The notes below the pieces were generated by a model. The model made no database searches and was not told the origin of the DNA. It worked only from the letters and a program-made list of their open reading frames with translations. Both the position numbers and the translations under genes were made by a program. A stretch of 18,537 bases of DNA from an uncultured Helicobacteraceae bacterium (GTDB taxonomy: Bacteria; Campylobacterota; Campylobacteria; Campylobacterales; UBA6016), in the NCBI GenBank assembly GCA_937973585.1, contig CALJKN010000201.1, positions 1 through 18,537 of the forward strand, read 5' to 3'. How positions within the stretch are numbered: position 1 is the stretch's first letter; each line of letters opens with the position of its first letter. This document shows positions 16,101 to 18,537 of the stretch, piece after piece.

Positions 16101-17222
16101 TATTTCATTTTTTAGGGCATCTTTAAAAACCAAATTATCTTTTGAGATTGTGTTGCCTGCTATTGCATTTCCGTCTTTGTCCATTAGTGTAACGCCTGCC
16201 GGAAGTCCGGTGACGACAAAATTATCTATATAAAACCCCTCCGGCATTTGCGGGGTAAATCTAAGAACTCTGGAGATGTGCGTAGCATCAAAATATTTTG
16301 AGTTGTCGGCATAGATAGATAGATTTGCCGTCGAGGTGCTCATATCTATGGTTTCCGGCTGATACTGCGTGGATGAGGCATCGGATGAATACCCGTCGGT
16401 GCTTCCGCCCCCGCCGTAGACGGTTGTCCCGTCTGTTTTGTATGTTAGTTGATGGGCTGTCCCTTTAAAATAAAAAACAGGTTTTGCGGCATCGCTGACA
16501 TTGCCGGTTCCGGGCTGAACGTACGTGTTGCCGTCCCCGTTTCCGCTCCCATTGCCGTATCCGGTAAAGTCATTTTTTGGCCCCCAGCCTATATAGTCTT
16601 TTTTGTAAGCATCAAAGTCGTTTACATGTGGTTTTTTATACTCCGAATCGCTGACGATTTTTTTTGGAGCTTGTGATACCGGCATCGAAAAAGCGATACT
16701 TTGAGCCGTAAACGGTTCGCTATATTTGTCGGTGTGGTTTTTTTGCCCTATCTCTTCCGGTTGTATTTGCGGGATATTTTGGACGTAAAAAGCGTTGTAT
16801 TCGTTTATTTTCGGCTCTTCGGCTTTTTGCGGTTCGTCTTTTTTTTCCGTATCGTCTTGTTTTTCGTTTGCCAAAGAGACATTGCCTGAGACTAGTACCG
16901 CATCTTTTGGGACGACCGCTATATTTTGAACTTTATTTAGTACGTCGGCGACATCCATCTTTGCCCCGTTCGGCAACCTGATAGATGGTGCTCCGTCCTC
17001 AAAGGCTACAAGCCCCATCGAGACAAAAGTAATCTGCCCGCCGTTTGGGAGGGTGGCTATGACATCGGAGCCGACTAGTTGGAGTTGTGCGTTTTTGATG
17101 TCTACACCGAGGTTTAGCTCATCCCCCGGTCTCAAAAAGAGATTTACGTTTTCCCCTCTTTTTGGAGCCGTTTTGAGTGTTATATTTCCCTTGGTATATG
17201 ATACGTCGTTTGTCTCCGCCAT
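13161..17222 (-). CDS. RTX calcium-binding secreted protein, T1SS substrate
   Basis: This encodes 1353 residues with no Sec signal. Residues 1-118 form a distinct N-terminal domain (LFLRPGDELNLGVDIKNAQL, LPNGGQITFVSMGLVAFEDG). Domains like it occur at the start of large T1SS adhesins and may stop the chain in the TolC channel. Residues 118-245 are a low-complexity charged linker with a Gly/Asn-rich end, and 290-470 are beta-strand-rich. Residues 473-1150 hold five or more blocks of RTX nonapeptides (GGxGxDxϕx) split by hairpin modules. The C-terminus (NYSIDANGGGVDLTVQVV) has the acidic/aliphatic end typical of type I secretion signals. It is probably an adhesin, biofilm protein or S-layer-like coat; no enzymatic motif is seen. 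A CGGAGG ribosome site precedes the ATG. Confidence 0.95.
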   Translation of the reverse strand: MAETNDVSYTKGNITLKTAPKRGENVNLFLRPGDELNLGVDIKNAQLQLVGSDVIATLPNGGQITFVSMGLVAFEDGAPSIRLPNGAKMDVADVLNKVQNIAVVPKDAVLVSGNVSLANEKQDDTEKKDEPQKAEEPKINEYNAFYVQNIPQIQPEEIGQKNHTDKYSEPFTAQSIAFSMPVSQAPKKIVSDSEYKKPHVNDFDAYKKDYIGWGPKNDFTGYGNGSGNGDGNTYVQPGTGNVSDAAKPVFYFKGTAHQLTYKTDGTTVYGGGGSTDGYSSDASSTQYQPETIDMSTSTANLSIYADNSKYFDATHISRVLRFTPQMPEGFYIDNFVVTGLPAGVTLMDKDGNAIAGNTISKDNLVFKDALKNEISTTDADFLTKIKTVEFTVRYDTTTIPANFDISITANYVLDPSYTSTTDIAPNQSYTNSYTVVSKNITADTDYTYSPASGKDEGFVFATNLNSTIIKDGSGNSEIYGGKGVDTVYDGGGDDTISTDAGNDTIYGGAGVNTIDGGADTDTITYKNVSAYTISAPANSYETTIQDEFSGVYIDLAGFDANGDSINENAIGKYGSVLGYDTISNIEKVEGSDYNDRIYGDNNQNTLSGGVGSDTIDGRGGGDTVLGGGGYDTLYSGSGNDTLNGGDDTDVANFQNSTAGVTVRLDTTTATATGYGNDTLVSIEDIIGSNFADTIVGNDGVNYLQGMGGNDTFLPGKGYDFIDGGAGTDTLTYYKPDYDGMVAANWESIQGITVDLNSSDFTTVKETSTGRLIDMVKNVENINATEYVDRIYGGSNGETFRGYGGDDYLRPGRGVDTVYGGNGVDTLDLQQDALVNQTMQLTATGTIQYHNGTSFVDGYNTSDGVNYAYEIENVTLWTTNDTFSGNDSANIVYASSGTDAINGMGGNDTIYGGNDNDTLNGGDGNDTLYGERNNDTVNGGNGDDIIYGTAYYAAAEQDLDTIDGGSGNDWVDYRNISHTMTLTLNGATAATVSFGGTASDNATYADTVVNIENVRGGTGADNITGDSGDNILDGWTGTDTLDGGGGNDTIVARATAGEVLNGGLGTDTLQLAQNVDFRSITISNLETLDIQNYYSFMNFSQFDQFTKVTGSGRLYFYGTAGNDTLDFSDIDFTSFTGSIYYADAGAGTDTLKMGTNDITMARGSVGTFEVLQAGAGGSITVNGDSSNETFVMSTVNLTGMTDDDSVILNGLAGNDNARINLADLSKVKFDGGAGTDTIYLSGTVTASTDLTADSYENNMSNIESINTASYLSITTGNIIFSADALNAWDNSSTATNMSLDVSNSTQASKISVTEFTTATNTTTSTAYVSGSPLAMNNYSIDANGGGVDLTVQVV
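13773..15806 (-). repeat. RTX nonapeptide region with repeated hairpin modules
   Basis: Blocks of RTX repeats lie at residues about 473-525, 590-650, 690-730, 788-826, 880-970, 1013-1068 and 1117-1150. Five times a block is followed by a 35-65-residue strand-rich insert that ends in ϕxxIExϕ(x)G(S/T)xxxDxIxG before the next block, for instance SNIEKVEGSDYNDRIYGD and VSIEDIIGSNFADTIVGN. The aspartates and glycines expected to bind calcium are mostly kept, though the copies differ a good deal in sequence, so this is an old array and not a recent expansion. Confidence 0.85.
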
Positions 17223-17236
17223 TGTTTATAACCTCC

Positions 17237-17280
17237 GACTAATCTTTTGACTTAGAGTACCCGTTTAAAACTAATTAGTC
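17237..17280. promoter_or_regulatory. inverted repeat upstream of the RTX gene
   Basis: GACTAAT (17237-17243) and ATTAGTC (17274-17280) are perfect reverse complements, separated by 30 bases. They straddle most of the gap between the response-regulator stop and the RTX start. A perfect 10-base palindrome, ACTAATTAGT (17270-17279), lies in the second arm. It might bind a regulator or shape RNA in the leader. No clear LytTR repeat pair is visible. Confidence 0.3.
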
Positions 17281-17984
17281 AAGTTTGAAGCCTCAATCGT
17301 CTCCCTAAATCTCTTAGCCCCCTCTTTGCTACTCTCTATCCTCTCGTTTATCCCTGTAAACGAAAATATTATCCGACTTTGCGGGGCGGGAATTAGCTCT
17401 TTTATCTTGTTTAGGTTTATGATGTATGAGCGGTGAATCCTCGCAAACGAGTGGGGGCGAAGGCTCTCCTCAAGAGTCGAGATCTTCCCCTGATAGTACG
17501 AAAACCCCTCTTGTGAGCGGAGTATCGTCTCCGATAAATCGGCTTTTACATAGTAGATATCGGACGGGGTTAGCAGTAGCTTTGTATCTCCTATCTTCGA
17601 GACAAAACGGGGAATTACGTTTTTTTTGTTCCCCTCTATCCTCTCTATGGAGCGCTTTAGTGTTGTTTTGTCGTACGGTTTTAGCAGATAGTCCACCGCT
17701 CCAACTTCAAAAGCCTTCAGCGCATACTCCTCAAAAGCGGTTTGATAGACTATAAAAATATCCGGATATACCTTTTTTAGCTCACCCCCAAGCTCTATAC
17801 CGCCCCCGCCGCTCATCGAGATATCCAAAAAAGCAGCGTCAAAACCGTTTTTTGACCCCTTTGCCGCCTCTAGCGCCTGATTAGCCGAGGTGGCGGCTGT
17901 AATGTCGGTATACCCTAGTTCGGTGAGGAGTCTTGAGAGTCTGTTTAGTGCTAGTTGTTCATCATCTACTATTAGTATCCTCAA
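17271..17984 (-). CDS. LytTR-type response regulator
   Basis: This encodes a 237-residue response regulator, counted from a TTG at 17982-17984. GGAGGGGG stands before the TTG and the kinase stop TGA overlaps it, so translation is coupled. An upstream ATG at 18185 would add 67 residues of antisense-like sequence and is rejected. The receiver domain has ILIVDDE (D7, D8), phosphoacceptor D54 in FLDISM, T82 and K102 (LLKPYD). Residues about 130-235 form a LytTR DNA-binding domain (IGDTKLLLTPSDIYYVKADL, HSFARIHRSYIINLNKIKEL). These domains bind pairs of 9-base direct repeats. It lies between the kinase and the RTX gene (48 bases), so it may control secretion of the RTX protein. Confidence 0.9.
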   Translation of the reverse strand: MRILIVDDEQLALNRLSRLLTELGYTDITAATSANQALEAAKGSKNGFDAAFLDISMSGGGGIELGGELKKVYPDIFIVYQTAFEEYALKAFEVGAVDYLLKPYDKTTLKRSIERIEGNKKNVIPRFVSKIGDTKLLLTPSDIYYVKADLSETILRSQEGFSYYQGKISTLEESLRPHSFARIHRSYIINLNKIKELIPAPQSRIIFSFTGINERIESSKEGAKRFRETIEASNLTN

Positions 17985-18537
17985 CTTTTTACCCCCTCCA
18001 CTGTTATTTCGTATGATACGTTTTTTTTGTCTTTTAGCTGCAATGAACCGTTTTGGAGCCTCTCCAACCTCTCTTTTAGGTTGTTTAGACCGACTCCAAA
18101 ACCGGCATTTTGTACCTCTGCTCCGTTGTTTGAGACGGTTATCCGTAGATTTTGGCCAACCTTTTTTGCCTCTATTTTTATACAAAGCCCCTCTTGTCTG
18201 TCTGAAAATCCGTGCTTAACGCCGTTTTCGCATAAAAGCTGTATGGAAAATTTAGGGACCGGAGTTTTTACGACCTCTTGTTGTATGTCTATATCTAGTT
18301 TTATCGCACCGTTAAAACGGATATTTTCAAGCTCTATATACCGTTTTGCATTTTCTATCTCTTCACCTAGCTCCACAACGGCTTTTTCCGCCATTGCGGC
18401 TCTCAAAAACGCCGACAGCTTTAGTGTCATCTCCTCGGCCTTGTCCTTGTCTGTATGGATTAGTTCCGTTAATGAATTTAGAGCGTTAAATAAAAAATGT
18501 GAGTTTAGCTGTATCTCTAAAGAGCCGAGCCTGCTTT
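17981..18537 (-). CDS. LytS-type sensor histidine kinase, 5' end outside the window
   Basis: The open frame continues through the window edge. The visible 185 residues hold the HisK motif IQLNSHFLFNALNSL, whose His (codon 18497-18499) is the likely phosphoacceptor. Next come a helix pair (KAEEMTLKLSAFLRAAMAEK, ELGEEIENAKRYIELENIRF) and the ATPase part with IQLLCENGVKHGF (N box), SNNG (D/G1 region) and GFGVGLNNLKERL (G2 box), ending YEITVEGVKS. This is the core of the LytS/YehU class, which pairs with LytTR regulators. The sensory and membrane part is outside the window. Its stop overlaps the start of the response-regulator gene. Confidence 0.92.
   Translation of the reverse strand, partial: SRLGSLEIQLNSHFLFNALNSLTELIHTDKDKAEEMTLKLSAFLRAAMAEKAVVELGEEIENAKRYIELENIRFNGAIKLDIDIQQEVVKTPVPKFSIQLLCENGVKHGFSDRQEGLCIKIEAKKVGQNLRITVSNNGAEVQNAGFGVGLNNLKERLERLQNGSLQLKDKKNVSYEITVEGVKS

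Noticed and set aside
13216..16889. Many plus-strand open frames opposite the RTX gene
   Set aside because: They arise from the repetitive, Gly/Asp-rich coding strand; the frames are low complexity and lack ribosome sites.
17271..18185. Response regulator starting at an ATG at 18185 with 304 residues
   Set aside because: The extra 67 residues are basic, unlike any receiver domain, and antisense to nothing but the kinase frame. A TTG with a strong ribosome site at 17984 fits the ILIVDDE start.
1..18537. CRISPR array, tRNA or rRNA genes, insertion sequence ends
   Set aside because: No spaced identical direct repeats, cloverleaf-like segments, rRNA-like tracts or transposase frames were seen.

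Overview
The window looks like a chromosomal piece of a Campylobacterota (Epsilonproteobacteria) genome. Moderate GC, A/T-rich codon choice and tightly packed genes with small overlaps fit this. So does the gene content: a SlyD-like FKBP, and an RTX/type I secretion cluster with a MotA/MotB-like pair. No rRNA, tRNA or other taxonomic marker is present, so this is inference. No species is claimed.

Region 1 (1-3569) is accessory and partly decayed. It opens with remnants of a MNT-type nucleotidyltransferase gene (3-98) and an unidentified reading-frame tail (65-220). A two-gene cassette (403-1166) follows, with a strong sigma70-type promoter, a small unidentified protein and a HEPN-like helical protein, joined by an ATGA overlap. 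Next is a three-gene operon (1348-2756): an SRPBCC/polyketide-cyclase-like protein, a MarR regulator and a histidine phosphatase. An inverted repeat overlaps its promoter and is a likely MarR operator. The phosphatase's last 32 codons are antisense to a minus-strand relic of a HEPN/MNT toxin-antitoxin pair (2660-2831), so its C-terminus appears replaced. A SAM-dependent methyltransferase gene (2876-3569, minus) is split by a one-base frameshift at a run of four G/C.

Region 2 (3570-4272) holds a gap with an 8-base poly-C tract and a short hairpin, then a SlyD-like FKBP prolyl isomerase.

Region 3 (4286-18537) is one continuous minus-strand gene array, probably one operon. In transcription order it encodes a LytS-type histidine kinase (cut by the window edge), a LytTR response regulator with a TTG start, a 1353-residue RTX protein, a type I secretion ABC transporter with a degenerate C39 domain, an HlyD-type adaptor, a membrane-anchored Cache-like sensor with no output domain, an ExbB/MotA-type proton-channel subunit with a long coiled coil, a MotB-like partner, a TolC-type outer membrane channel, a 76-residue exported charged protein and MsrA. 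All gaps between these genes are at most 48 bases, and several genes overlap.

The most interesting hypothesis is that this is a type I secretion system with its own proton-driven MotA/MotB-like module and Cache sensor, controlled by the LytS/LytTR pair. It would export, and perhaps retain or release, an RTX surface protein. No LapD/LapG-type release genes lie in the window.
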